From: Martinezella rhizogenes
Lineage (GTDB): Bacteria; Pseudomonadota; Alphaproteobacteria; Rhizobiales; Rhizobiaceae
DNA length: 39,409 nucleotides
Assembly: GCA_013322215.1 (NCBI GenBank)
Contig: JAAMEZ010000031.1
Coordinates: 1 to 39,409 of the forward strand
Reading direction: 5' to 3'
Under the pieces are notes generated by a model. That model was not told the DNA's origin and searched no databases. It was given only the letters and a program-made list of their open reading frames with translations. Every line of letters starts with the position of its first letter. Positions within the stretch are counted from its first letter, which is position 1. The position numbers and the translations under genes were made by a program. Below are positions 7,873 to 15,855 of the stretch, piece by piece.

Positions 7873-8772
7873 ATGGTCAATGTAACGGAAAAACTCATCG
7901 AATATCGCATGGTCCGGCATAGCGCCGCCAGCGAGGCATCAAGTTATCTGACGAACCATACTGCGGAAGTGAGCCTCTGCTTTCCCAATCCAATCGTCTG
8001 CCAGATGATGCGCGGTCATAAGATCATGCGGGTCAACGGCTCCAAGCCTTTCGATTTTCTGCCTGGCGAAGCCATGCTCGTTGCTCCAGGCATGCCATTG
8101 GAAATCCTATTTCCAGAAGCCTCCCCTGAAGATCCAACCGAATGCATATGTATAGAAATAGATCGCAGTCAGGTTGATGAAATTGTCGAACGCGTTAATC
8201 AGGGCCAGAAACGGCTCGGTCTCGATGGCCGGTTTTCGTTGGATTGGACTCGTTTTGCGGTTTTCCGGAAGGATCTAGCGATCCTTGGGCAGATGAACAG
8301 ATTGATGACGCTCTATAGGGACGAGAAGAGCCCGTTCCGGGATGTCCTTGTGGATCTCGGTCACGAGGAGCTCGTCTTGCGTATCCTTCAGGCACAGTCG
8401 CGCGAACTTCTCGTGGAACAGCGGACGTTTTCGCCCACAACTGGCCTCGACGTGGCCGCTGAAATGCTCCGCGATAATCCGCGAGAACGATATGCGATCG
8501 AGGATTTGGCCCAAATAGCATGCATGAGTGAGGCCACTTTCTTCCGACGTTTCAAGGCGCGCTTTGGCGTCACGCCGGCCAAATTTGCCAATGACTGTCG
8601 TATCCATCGGGCTCGGACCCTGCTCGCTACCACGCCCGTTACCGAAGTGGCATTTGATCTCGGTTTTGCGAGCGTGGAGCATTTCTCTCGGCTGTTTCGG
8701 CGGGTGACAGGAGAAACCCCGGGCGGCATTCGCAAACGTCTCCGCCCAGACGTACGGGCGTACATTCAATAA
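7873..8772 (+). CDS. AraC-family regulator
   Basis: A 299-residue regulator with an N-terminal cupin-like effector domain (about residues 1-180; FDFLPGEAMLVAPGMPLEI is the cupin turn) and a C-terminal AraC double helix-turn-helix (about 195-290; YAIEDLAQIACMSEATFFRR and VTEVAFDLGFASVEHFSRLF, then RRVTGETPGG). ATG at 7873 is chosen because GGGAGGAGGAG lies just upstream; an earlier in-frame start at 7822 lacks one. It lies between mdlA and the convergent GMC gene. It could control the mdl genes, the GMC/aldehyde dehydrogenase pair, or both; the sequence does not decide. It is not the same protein as the broken AraC fragment at the window start. Confidence 0.9.
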   Translation: MVNVTEKLIEYRMVRHSAASEASSYLTNHTAEVSLCFPNPIVCQMMRGHKIMRVNGSKPFDFLPGEAMLVAPGMPLEILFPEASPEDPTECICIEIDRSQVDEIVERVNQGQKRLGLDGRFSLDWTRFAVFRKDLAILGQMNRLMTLYRDEKSPFRDVLVDLGHEELVLRILQAQSRELLVEQRTFSPTTGLDVAAEMLRDNPRERYAIEDLAQIACMSEATFFRRFKARFGVTPAKFANDCRIHRARTLLATTPVTEVAFDLGFASVEHFSRLFRRVTGETPGGIRKRLRPDVRAYIQ

Positions 8773-8792
8773 TACTTTGCGGGCGAAGGAAA

Positions 8793-8812
8793 AGGCCGAG
8801 CCAGCTCGACCT
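8793..8812 (-). terminator. Hairpin terminator candidate after the GMC gene
   Basis: Nine-base arms with one mismatch (AGGCCGAGC / GCTCGACCT) are separated by two bases. On the minus strand the hairpin is followed by TTTTCC, so it could end the ALDH-GMC transcript 8 bases after its stop. It also lies 20 bases after the convergent AraC gene. Confidence 0.45.
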
Positions 8813-8820
8813 GATCCACC

Positions 8821-10551
8821 TCATCCGAGAAGAATATCGGCCATTCGTTCGCCGATGATGACCGTAGAAGCCATTGTATTACCAGTCGAGACACGCGGCA
8901 TTACCGAAGCGTCAGCAATGGATAATCCCTCAACGCCTCGAACACTCAGCCGACCGTCTACAACGGAGAGCTCGTCGCGCCCCATTTTGCAAGTACAGCT
9001 TTCGTGGAAGTAGGTACCGGCAGCATCCCTCGCGAAGTTCGCCATCGCTGTTTTATCCAGTGCGCCCGGCATGATTTCACGCTTTACGAAGGGCTTCATC
9101 GCTTCGGAGTTTCCAATTTCGCGGCAGAGTTCGATTCCACGCAGGATTGCCTTCAGATCAGCGGGGTCGGACATAAACCGCGCATCGATGCGGGCCATCG
9201 TTCTGGGGTCGGCGGACGACAGATAGACGCGGCCACGGCTCTTGGGTCGAACCAAGCCGGGCGCGATTGTCCAACTGCCTGCCGGCGGATTGTACTGGGG
9301 ACTTGTGACTTCCGAAGCGAAAGGCACCTCGATCTGGAAAGGCTGCAGATCCGGTGTGTCCAGCGAACCGTCGCTTTTCCAGAACAATGTCGCTTCGGCT
9401 ACATTGTTGGCTGACGGCAATGGCACCTTGTATTCCCATAGGCAACCCGCCACAAGAACATGATCCTGAAAGTTCCGACCTACGCCCGGCAGCTTCACGG
9501 CAGTCTTGATGCCATGCTTCGACAGTTCCGTATCATCGCCGATCCCGGAAAGCATCAGAAGTTTGGGCGTGCTGATGGCGCCCGCCGACAGCAGCATCCT
9601 CGTCTTGGCCTCGACCGCATGAGTCACGCCATTTCTGCTGAACGTCAGGCCTGTGACCCGGGAGCCGATCACCGTCAATGAAAGGACTTCTGCGCCGGTT
9701 AACAGCGTTAGATTGGGACGTTTCAAGGCCGCATAAAGATAGTCATGAGCGAGATTGATCCGGCGACCATCACGAATGCGAAGGTTCGCGATCGCAGCCC
9801 CACCAGCGCCCTCCATCATCTCGCCGTTCATGTCTTCGAAGGTGGGAATGCCCACGCTTTCAGCCGCGCTGAGAAACGCTGGAGCAATGGGGTTCGGATC
9901 TCGAGCAGGCTCGATCCACAGTCGCCCCCCATCACCGCGGCGCTTCGTATCCGGTTTGCCTTGCCAGTCCTCTATTCGCTTGTAGATCTCAAGCACTGAA
10001 GCGTAGGACCAGCTGTCGTCGCCCGTTTCCGACGCCCAAAAGTCGAAATCATTCCTGTGGCCCCGCGCCCAAACCATTGCATTCACGGAAGAGCCTCCGC
10101 CGACAACCTTGCCCATCGGCAGGATTAGGGCGCGTCCGTTAACGCTATCCGCTGGATCCGCAGTGTAACCCCAATCCCGCTCTGAACGAATGTTGGTCGG
10201 CCAGAGGCCGGGGTTCAAGACCGCATTGAGCTGATCGGTACTCCCTGCCTCCAGCAACAACACCTCAGCATCCGTTTCGGTCGCGAGGCGGCCGGCGACG
10301 ACAGCCCCGCCACTGCCGCTGCCCACGACAATATAGTCGTACGCTTTCTTGAGGTTGTGGGCATTGTAAAGCTGCGTGATAGCAGCATCGCCACCATCTT
10401 GAGCCATTGTGCGAGCAGCTGTGAGGGAAGCGCCAGCGGCCATGGCCAATTGCATGAATTGCCTGCGGCCCACTTTGCCATGGTACAGCGCTGCTTCAAG
10501 GGTGTTCAAACGGTCGCCTCGGGCGAACCGCGAAAAGACAGGAGGTGTCAT
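8821..10551 (-). CDS. GMC-family FAD oxidoreductase with Tat signal
   Basis: A 576-residue glucose-methanol-choline oxidoreductase. The FAD-binding motif is VVGSGSGGAVVAGRL near residue 75-90 with LLLEAG after it. The GMC signatures follow (GGGSSVNAMVWARGH near 155; GAISTPKLLMLSGIGD in the middle), and the C-terminal catalytic region has His in FHESCTCKMG and Asn in STGNTMAST. An unusually placed Tat motif, VGRRQFMQLAMAAGAS with the arginines at 29-30, precedes a likely cleavage near AQD at 51, so the enzyme should act in the periplasm. The ATG at 10551 is preferred over an upstream in-frame start at 10689, which would overlap the ALDH gene. Likely role: oxidation of an aromatic alcohol such as benzyl alcohol to benzaldehyde. 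Plant mandelonitrile lyases belong to the same family, so a hydroxynitrile-related role is an open alternative. Confidence 0.85.
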   Translation of the reverse strand: MTPPVFSRFARGDRLNTLEAALYHGKVGRRQFMQLAMAAGASLTAARTMAQDGGDAAITQLYNAHNLKKAYDYIVVGSGSGGAVVAGRLATETDAEVLLLEAGSTDQLNAVLNPGLWPTNIRSERDWGYTADPADSVNGRALILPMGKVVGGGSSVNAMVWARGHRNDFDFWASETGDDSWSYASVLEIYKRIEDWQGKPDTKRRGDGGRLWIEPARDPNPIAPAFLSAAESVGIPTFEDMNGEMMEGAGGAAIANLRIRDGRRINLAHDYLYAALKRPNLTLLTGAEVLSLTVIGSRVTGLTFSRNGVTHAVEAKTRMLLSAGAISTPKLLMLSGIGDDTELSKHGIKTAVKLPGVGRNFQDHVLVAGCLWEYKVPLPSANNVAEATLFWKSDGSLDTPDLQPFQIEVPFASEVTSPQYNPPAGSWTIAPGLVRPKSRGRVYLSSADPRTMARIDARFMSDPADLKAILRGIELCREIGNSEAMKPFVKREIMPGALDKTAMANFARDAAGTYFHESCTCKMGRDELSVVDGRLSVRGVEGLSIADASVMPRVSTGNTMASTVIIGERMADILLG

Positions 10552-10604
10552 CTGTTCGATCCTGGATGCCGGATAATGGGGTAGCCGAGCCCGAGCAGCG
10601 GTTC

Positions 10605-12125
10605 TCAGAACGGGAAAGGGCGCGGCACCGTCTGGACCGATATCCACCTCTGCTCGGTGAAGGCTTCGATCGCACCGGATGCACCCCACTTTCCAACCCA
10701 GCCGGATGCTTTCATGCCACCAAAGGGGCAGTGAGGCTCATCGTGAACACATGTGTCGTTGACATGGACCATTCCCGCTTCGATCTGCGTGGCAAGTATT
10801 TGACCGCGGGTGGCATTGCCGGTGATGATCGAGGACGAAAGGCCATAAACCGTATCATTCGCGAGAGCGATGGCTTCCTCTTCGCTGTCGGCAGGCATTA
10901 CGAAAGCGACCGGGCCGAAAATTTCCTCGCGATAGATATCCATGTCGCGCGTAACACCGGTCATCACTGTCGGACGATAGAAAGGGCCCAGCTTCTCGCC
11001 ACCGAGATGAATGGTGGCGCCGGCGTCACGCGCGGACTTGACGAGCTTGTCGATCCGGTCGAGCTGTCGATCGTTGATTATAGGAGCTATGACTGCCATG
11101 GGATTTGACGGTTCGAGCGGCTCGAACATCGAGACCTTGGCGATAAGCTTCTCAACGAAGCTATCATAGAGGTTGCGCGCCACGATGATCTTGTCGGCCG
11201 ACATACAGATCTGGCCCTGATGAAGAAAGGCCGAAAAGAATGCGACATTGACGGCATAATCCACATCGGCATCATCGAGAACAACCACCGGGTTCTTACC
11301 CCCAAGTTCAAGAACGACTCGTTTGAATTGCGTCGCCGAAGTCGTGGCCACCTCCCGGCCAACAGCCGTGGAGCCGGTAAAGCTGATCCGTGCAACGCGC
11401 GGATCGTTGATCATTGCCGCAGCCACCGCCTTTACCTTGTCGCGGCTACAGGTCACGACGTTGAATACGCCAGATGGCAGACCAGCGGCCTCGAAAAGCT
11501 CCGCCAATATGGTGCCCCCCGAAATAGGCGAATCCTCAGATGGTTGGAGGACCGCGGTATTGCCGAGCGCCAATGCATAGACAAAGCCACGAAGCGAAAG
11601 ATACAAGGGGAAATTCCACGGAGAGATCACACCGACAACCCCTGCAGCGGTCCGTGAGATAGTGTTGACCTTGCCCGGTATATTGGACGGCAGGATTTCA
11701 CCCGTAGCGCGTGTGGTAAGGGCGGCGGCCTCGCGGAGTGCCAGCGGAATGAGCGAGCATTCGAACATCGCCTTCCCAAGGCCGGACCCTGTCTCTTCCA
11801 CCAAAGCGTTCACGAATTTTTCCTGGCTGGACTGAAAGATCTCAGCGGCCTTGTAGAAAAACCCGGAGCGAGCGGCCGGCGGTAGAGCCTCCCACGCTGG
11901 CTGGGCGGCCTTGGCGGCGGCGATGGCCGATTCAATGTCGCTCACGTTGCCATCCGCCACCGTTGCATATGACAACCGCGTCGTCGGGTTGATGTCGGCA
12001 AACGTGTGGGTGGATGCCGCTGGCCGCCAGGTACCGTTGATAAAGAGAAACACCGGCGTACGCGGTTGCGCTCCAGTTTGGGCGGTTGTGGGCTGAGAGT
12101 TTTCGCTCGTTCTAAGCAAATTCAT
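10605..12125 (-). CDS. Benzaldehyde dehydrogenase (XylC/AreC type)
   Basis: A 506-residue aldehyde dehydrogenase oxidising an aromatic aldehyde to the acid with NAD(P)+. The fold markers are SPWNFPLYLSLRGFVYALALGN, the glycine motif SFTGSTAVGRE, the general base Glu in VLELGGKNP and the nucleophile Cys in QGQICMSADK. The C-terminal stretch AGMVHVNDTCVHDEPHCPFGG followed by KASGW...EAFTEQRW is the pattern of benzaldehyde dehydrogenases. Start: ATG at 12125 behind GAGGAGG; an earlier in-frame start at 12173 is less well placed. It is 53 bases upstream of the GMC gene on the same strand and probably co-transcribed. It links the mandelate branch (MdlC makes benzaldehyde) to the benzoate branch (BenABCD). 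Confidence 0.9.
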   Translation of the reverse strand: MNLLRTSENSQPTTAQTGAQPRTPVFLFINGTWRPAASTHTFADINPTTRLSYATVADGNVSDIESAIAAAKAAQPAWEALPPAARSGFFYKAAEIFQSSQEKFVNALVEETGSGLGKAMFECSLIPLALREAAALTTRATGEILPSNIPGKVNTISRTAAGVVGVISPWNFPLYLSLRGFVYALALGNTAVLQPSEDSPISGGTILAELFEAAGLPSGVFNVVTCSRDKVKAVAAAMINDPRVARISFTGSTAVGREVATTSATQFKRVVLELGGKNPVVVLDDADVDYAVNVAFFSAFLHQGQICMSADKIIVARNLYDSFVEKLIAKVSMFEPLEPSNPMAVIAPIINDRQLDRIDKLVKSARDAGATIHLGGEKLGPFYRPTVMTGVTRDMDIYREEIFGPVAFVMPADSEEEAIALANDTVYGLSSSIITGNATRGQILATQIEAGMVHVNDTCVHDEPHCPFGGMKASGWVGKWGASGAIEAFTEQRWISVQTVPRPFPF

Positions 12126-12292
12126 TTTAGTGGGGCCTCCTCTCCCTTGATGTGAAGCCCAGCTTAGTATCATTTGACGGGAAAGCGCTTATCTGGCGCT
12201 CTCATATTCCTGACCGTTACTCTCACATCTTCGACTGCCGCTGCATTCTGTTGCAAGCGCTGGGGCTTCATATGCCGCCTGGTCGGTCTGTT

Positions 12293-13225
12293 TCAGCCCT
12301 CGCCCAAGCGAACATTGGATAACTGTAGCCACGGCGGATTATCCGCATACATTTCACGGATCAGTTGCTTGATCTGATTGATTTTACCGTCTGCGTCCGA
12401 GCGCCGGAAGCTCATGATGATGGGCGAGGTCGCCTTCTCGTCCCCGATCATTCTGTAACAAACGTCATCCGGTCTTTGTCTCTGTGACGCGGCGGGAATG
12501 ATGCAAAGTCCCACGCCGGCAGCAACCATACCCAACGCAGCCTGGATTTCACGGACTTCTTCGACCGATCCAGGCGTGACACTTAACTCGCCCAGCAGAT
12601 TCAGAATTTCATCGGCAAAACTCGGCCGAGGCACTGAAGGGTAGACGATCAATGGTTCACCTTGCAGCTCGGCGAGCGCAATAGGCTCTTTCTCAAATGA
12701 TTTCACATGCCCTTTCGGAAAGGCTACGACTAGGCGCTCTTCGCGAAGTGTCAGTCGCTCGACTTCCCGGTCGTTAAACCGGACCCGGCCGAAGCCGACG
12801 TCGATGCGTCCTTCCTTGAGCGCGGTCACTTGTTCAGTCGACATCATTTCCCTTATCTCAATGTCGAGCTCCGGCCACTGTATCCGCATGCGTCGCACGA
12901 GGTCTGGAATGCCGCCGTAAAGTGTTGAACCAACGCAGCCGATGATAAACCTTTCGCGTTGAGATCGGCCGATCCGACGCGTTTGCTCCCGGATGTGTTC
13001 AAGATTCACAAGTGTCTTGGCGGCCTGCTCGTATAGGAACCGTCCGGCCTCCGTTAGCGACAGAGGTCTTTTCGATCTATCGAGGAGATCGACACCCAAT
13101 TCCTCTTCGAGTTGCTGGATCTGCCGACTGAGGGGTGGCTGGGCGATATGCAGAATCTCCGCGGCACGCGAAAAGTTTCGTTCCCGTGCCACGGCCACAA
13201 AATATCTAAGCTGGCGCAGTTCCAC
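12293..13225 (-). CDS. catR: LysR-family regulator of the cat-ben operon (CatR/BenM-like)
   Basis: A 310-residue LysR regulator that follows BenM/CatM/CatR closely: MELRQLRYFVAVARERNFSRAA, then LHIAQPPLSRQIQQLEEELG in the helix-turn-helix, and ALKEGRIDVGFGR, VYPSVPRPSF, EVREIQAALGMVAAGVGLCIIP in the effector domain. BenM-type proteins sense cis,cis-muconate and/or benzoate. The start codon is GTG at 13225; its Shine-Dalgarno GGAGG lies inside a consensus BenM-type box (13232-13246). It is divergent from catB and 167 bases upstream of the aldehyde dehydrogenase gene, which is on the same strand and may have its own promoter in that gap. Confidence 0.92.
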   Translation of the reverse strand: MELRQLRYFVAVARERNFSRAAEILHIAQPPLSRQIQQLEEELGVDLLDRSKRPLSLTEAGRFLYEQAAKTLVNLEHIREQTRRIGRSQRERFIIGCVGSTLYGGIPDLVRRMRIQWPELDIEIREMMSTEQVTALKEGRIDVGFGRVRFNDREVERLTLREERLVVAFPKGHVKSFEKEPIALAELQGEPLIVYPSVPRPSFADEILNLLGELSVTPGSVEEVREIQAALGMVAAGVGLCIIPAASQRQRPDDVCYRMIGDEKATSPIIMSFRRSDADGKINQIKQLIREMYADNPPWLQLSNVRLGEG

Positions 13226-13231
13226 CTTACT

Positions 13232-13246
13232 ATACCTCCAGGGTAT
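13232..13246. promoter_or_regulatory. ATAC-N7-GTAT LysR box (BenM/CatM consensus)
   Basis: ATACCTCCAGGGTAT is a perfect ATAC-N7-GTAT element, the published BenM/CatM recognition sequence, in the catR-catB gap. Its edge is 6 bases from the catR start codon and 76 from the catB start. Read on the minus strand it contains GGAGG, the likely ribosome site of catR, so binding and translation initiation use the same bases. I see no second full copy in the gap. Confidence 0.75.
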
Positions 13247-13322
13247 GAAATTCGACTTTTATAGTTTTGGACTGTTTCTCTTGGGAAGGCTAGCCTCCTT
13301 ATAGACCAAGGGAGGAAGTGTT

Positions 13323-14474
13323 GTGTCTGGCATAATTCGCATTACCGCGATCGAGACGATTATACTCGATTTGCCAACTATCCGACCGCACAAGCTGTCG
13401 ATGGTCACCATGAGTCAGCAGAGTATGACCATCGTCCGCATCCGTTGTTCTGACGATTTTGAAGGCACGGGTGAAGGGACGACTATCGGTGGCTTGGCAT
13501 ACGGGCCGGAGAGCCCGGAGGGAATGAAGCTCACCATCGACCAGTACGTCGCTCCCTTGCTGATCGGTCGGGACGCTACGCGCGTGCAAGCTGCGATGGA
13601 CATCGTTTCCAAGGCGATCAAGGGAAACCACTTCGCCAAGTGTGCGGTCGAAACAGCGCTGCTTGATTGTCACGCGCGTCGACTGGGGCTTCCTCTCTCG
13701 GAGTTGTTGGGCGGGCGGCGGCGCGACAGTTTGCCGATCGCATGGACGCTCGCATCGGGCGATACCGCAAGGGATGTCGATGAGGCACAGCAAATGCTCG
13801 ATCTTCGCCGGCATAAGGATTTCAAATTAAAGATCGGCAGCAAGCCCATCGCTGAAGACGTTCGTCACGTTGCCGACATCAGGAAAGCACTGCCGGACAC
13901 AGCCTCGATTCGGGTCGACGTGAACATGGCATGGCGCGAGCGGGAAGCAAAAGGCGCGATTGATGCCCTTGCGGATGCCGGTTGTGTGCTTGTCGAACAG
14001 CCGGTGGCCGGAATCGCCCCGCTGGCGCGGCTCACGCGTGCATCTTCAATCGCGATCATGGCAGACGAGGCTCTTGTCGGGCCGGAAAGTGCGCTTGAGG
14101 CTGCGACGGCACGTGCCGCCGACGTCTTCTCCATCAAGATCGAGCAAGCTGGAGGGCTTTTCGCGGCGGCCAAGGTGATAGCAATCGCAGAAACGGCAGG
14201 TATAAGCATCTATGGGGGCACGATGCTGGAGGGGCCAGTCGGCACCATTGCAGCCTCGCAGTTGCTGGTCGGTGTAACGGATCTGCCGTGGGGCACCGAA
14301 TTTTTTGGCCCTCTGCTGCTCACCGAAGAGCTCCTCATCGAGCCTCTCGTTTTTCGAGATTTCGAATTGCAGATTCCGACTGGTCCCGGGCTCGGAATTA
14401 CGCTGGATGAAAGTGCTGTCGACCGCTTTCGCCGAGGCGCGAAGCCTGCTGGCGGCCTGAGAATTGCGGGGTGA
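13323..14474 (+). CDS. catB: Muconate cycloisomerase
   Basis: A 383-residue enolase-superfamily enzyme turning cis,cis-muconate into muconolactone. Visible catalytic and metal residues: Lys pair in FKLKIGSK, Asp in RVDVNMAW, Glu in LVEQPV, Asp-Glu in MADEAL and Lys in FSIKIEQAGG. The N-terminal region contains GGLAYGPESPEGMK and VAPLLIGRD, typical of CatB. Translation starts at GTG 13323 behind GGGAGGAAG. It is the first gene of the long cat-ben-liv-pcaD operon and lies 4 bases before catC. Chloromuconate cycloisomerase is the alternative, but the operon with CatC and BenABCD points to the non-chlorinated pathway. Confidence 0.95.
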   Translation: MSGIIRITAIETIILDLPTIRPHKLSMVTMSQQSMTIVRIRCSDDFEGTGEGTTIGGLAYGPESPEGMKLTIDQYVAPLLIGRDATRVQAAMDIVSKAIKGNHFAKCAVETALLDCHARRLGLPLSELLGGRRRDSLPIAWTLASGDTARDVDEAQQMLDLRRHKDFKLKIGSKPIAEDVRHVADIRKALPDTASIRVDVNMAWREREAKGAIDALADAGCVLVEQPVAGIAPLARLTRASSIAIMADEALVGPESALEAATARAADVFSIKIEQAGGLFAAAKVIAIAETAGISIYGGTMLEGPVGTIAASQLLVGVTDLPWGTEFFGPLLLTEELLIEPLVFRDFELQIPTGPGLGITLDESAVDRFRRGAKPAGGLRIAG

Positions 14475-14478
14475 CGAT

Positions 14479-14769
14479 ATGCTCTTTTATGTCGAGATGA
14501 CGGTAGAATTGCCATACGAGCTGCCACATCAGTTGGCTGTGGATCTGAAGGCAACCGAAAAGGAGCGTGCACACGAACTCCAGCGGTCGGGGAAATGGCG
14601 GCATCTGTGGCGCATGGCAGGCCAATACGCCAACATCAGCATTTTCGATGTCAGCGGGCCGGGTGAACTTCACGAAATCCTGTCGACGCTGCCGCTATTT
14701 CCCTTCATGCGGATCAAGGTGGCCCCACTATGCAGGCACCCCTCCGCGCTCCGGGAAGACGACAGCTAG
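14479..14769 (+). CDS. catC: Muconolactone delta-isomerase
   Basis: A 96-residue protein of the usual CatC length that isomerises muconolactone to 3-oxoadipate enol-lactone. It reads MLFYVEMTVELPYELP at the start, then GKWRHLWRMAGQYANISIFDV and LPLFPFMRIKVAPLCRHPS, the signature of the family. CatC forms a decamer in known cases. The ATG at 14479 is chosen by homology; GGGGTGACG just upstream overlaps the catB stop and probably gives coupled translation. Confidence 0.96.
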   Translation: MLFYVEMTVELPYELPHQLAVDLKATEKERAHELQRSGKWRHLWRMAGQYANISIFDVSGPGELHEILSTLPLFPFMRIKVAPLCRHPSALREDDS

Positions 14770-14821
14770 CAAAGCGCATCACGATCGGCCCGGGAGGGGT
14801 CGAGTGAAAGGGACCATATAG

Positions 14822-14846
14822 GGAAGCGAGCGACCATCGCCCTTCC
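14822..14846 (+). other. Hairpin in the catC-catA gap
   Basis: GGAAG-CGA pairs with TCG-CTTCC through a two-base bulge around a 7-base loop. It has no T-run, so it is more likely a processing or stability element than a terminator. It is one of several hairpins in this operon's gene junctions. Confidence 0.3.
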
Positions 14847-14865
14847 ACGCCAAAAGGAGGATGTT

Positions 14866-15795
14866 ATGGCAAGTGGTATCATCGAAAAGAGCGTTATTCA
14901 GGACCTGGCGCGGCGCGCGAGCGGACTGGATACGGATGGCGGCGATCGCAGGATCAAGGAGATCATGAATCGTGTTCTGGGCGATCTGTTCCAGGCCATC
15001 GACGATTTTGACATCAGTATGAACGAAGCCTGGAGCGCGGTCGCCTATCTTGGCGCTGCGGGCCGCAACAATGAACTCGGCCTGATCGCACCAGGCATCG
15101 GCCTCGAGCATTTTCTCGATCTGCGCCTCGACGAAGAAGAGCGGCGTGCCGGTCTGGCCGGCGGCACCTCGCGTACCATCGAGGGACCGCTTTACATAGC
15201 AGGTGCTCCGGAGTGTCAGGGCTTTGCCCGGCTCGACGATGGCTCGGACCAAGGCGAAGTGCTTTTCATGCAGGGCCAGGTGCGCGACCAAAACGGAAAA
15301 CCCGTGGGCGGAGCGGTGGTCGACGTCTGGCATGCCAATACCCTTGGCAACTATTCCCACTTTGATCCGCAACAGGCGCCCTACAATCTGCGTCGCCGTA
15401 TCGTCACGGATACCGAGGGCCGCTACCGGTTTCGCACCATCATGCCGAGCGGTTATTCCACGCCTCCGGGCGGTTCGACCGAAGAACTCCTCTTTGCTGT
15501 TGGCCGGCATGGTCATCGCCCCGCGCATATCCACTTCTTCGTGGAAGCCCCGGCCCATCGCCACCTGACGACACAGATCAATATTGAGGGCGATCCCTAC
15601 CTCTTCGAGGACTTTGCCTTCGGCACCCGCAACGACCTCATTCCGCCTGTGATCCGGATCAATGATCCGAAGCTGATGGCCGAGAATCAGGTGCAGCAGC
15701 CTTACGCTTTCATCGAGTTCGATTTCGTCCTGATGCCCGCTGTTGAAGGCGTTGCGGATACGGTCGTCGAGCGCGAGCGCGCAAAAGCTGCCTGA
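14866..15795 (+). CDS. catA: Catechol 1,2-dioxygenase
   Basis: A 309-residue intradiol ring-cleaving dioxygenase using Fe(III) to open catechol to cis,cis-muconate. The iron ligands are Y163 (TLGNYSHFD), Y197 (TIMPSGYSTP), H221 and H223 (RHGHRPAHIHFF). An N-terminal helical linker domain covers about residues 1-100, as in homodimeric CatA enzymes. The start is set by AAAAGGAGG 7 bases upstream. It follows catC by 96 bases and precedes benA by 60. Confidence 0.96.
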   Translation: MASGIIEKSVIQDLARRASGLDTDGGDRRIKEIMNRVLGDLFQAIDDFDISMNEAWSAVAYLGAAGRNNELGLIAPGIGLEHFLDLRLDEEERRAGLAGGTSRTIEGPLYIAGAPECQGFARLDDGSDQGEVLFMQGQVRDQNGKPVGGAVVDVWHANTLGNYSHFDPQQAPYNLRRRIVTDTEGRYRFRTIMPSGYSTPPGGSTEELLFAVGRHGHRPAHIHFFVEAPAHRHLTTQINIEGDPYLFEDFAFGTRNDLIPPVIRINDPKLMAENQVQQPYAFIEFDFVLMPAVEGVADTVVERERAKAA

Positions 15796-15804
15796 GAACC
15801 GAAT

Positions 15805-15832
15805 GGAAGGTGCCAGGCAGCTGGTGCCTTCC
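15805..15832 (+). other. Hairpin in the catA-benA gap
   Basis: In RNA the arms (15805-15816 and 15821-15832, starting GGAAGGTGCCAG and ending CCTTCC) pair over 12 positions if two G-U pairs are allowed, with loop GCAG. There is no T-run after it. A role in mRNA processing or partial attenuation between the cat and ben halves is a guess from position. Confidence 0.4.
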
Positions 15833-15855
15833 CGATCACTTGAGGAGGATGAAAG

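Noticed and set aside
10549..10689. Extended N-terminus for the GMC enzyme starting at 10689
   Set aside because: It would overlap the aldehyde dehydrogenase 3' end by 85 bases and bury the Tat signal 75 residues in; ATG at 10551 is better.
12184..12200. Inverted repeat AGCGC-N7-GCGCT before the aldehyde dehydrogenase gene
   Set aside because: The arms are only five bases and very GC-rich, so it is too weak to call an operator without comparison.
7798..13299. The 11-base word AGGAGGCTAGC occurs at 7800-7810 and, inverted, at 13289-13299
   Set aside because: It contains a ribosome-site-like core and two copies of 11 bases can occur by chance; no gene arrangement supports a shared regulator site.
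14779..15564. A 261-residue minus-strand open frame over catA
   Set aside because: CatA on the plus strand has all four iron ligands and a ribosome site; the reverse frame shows no family.
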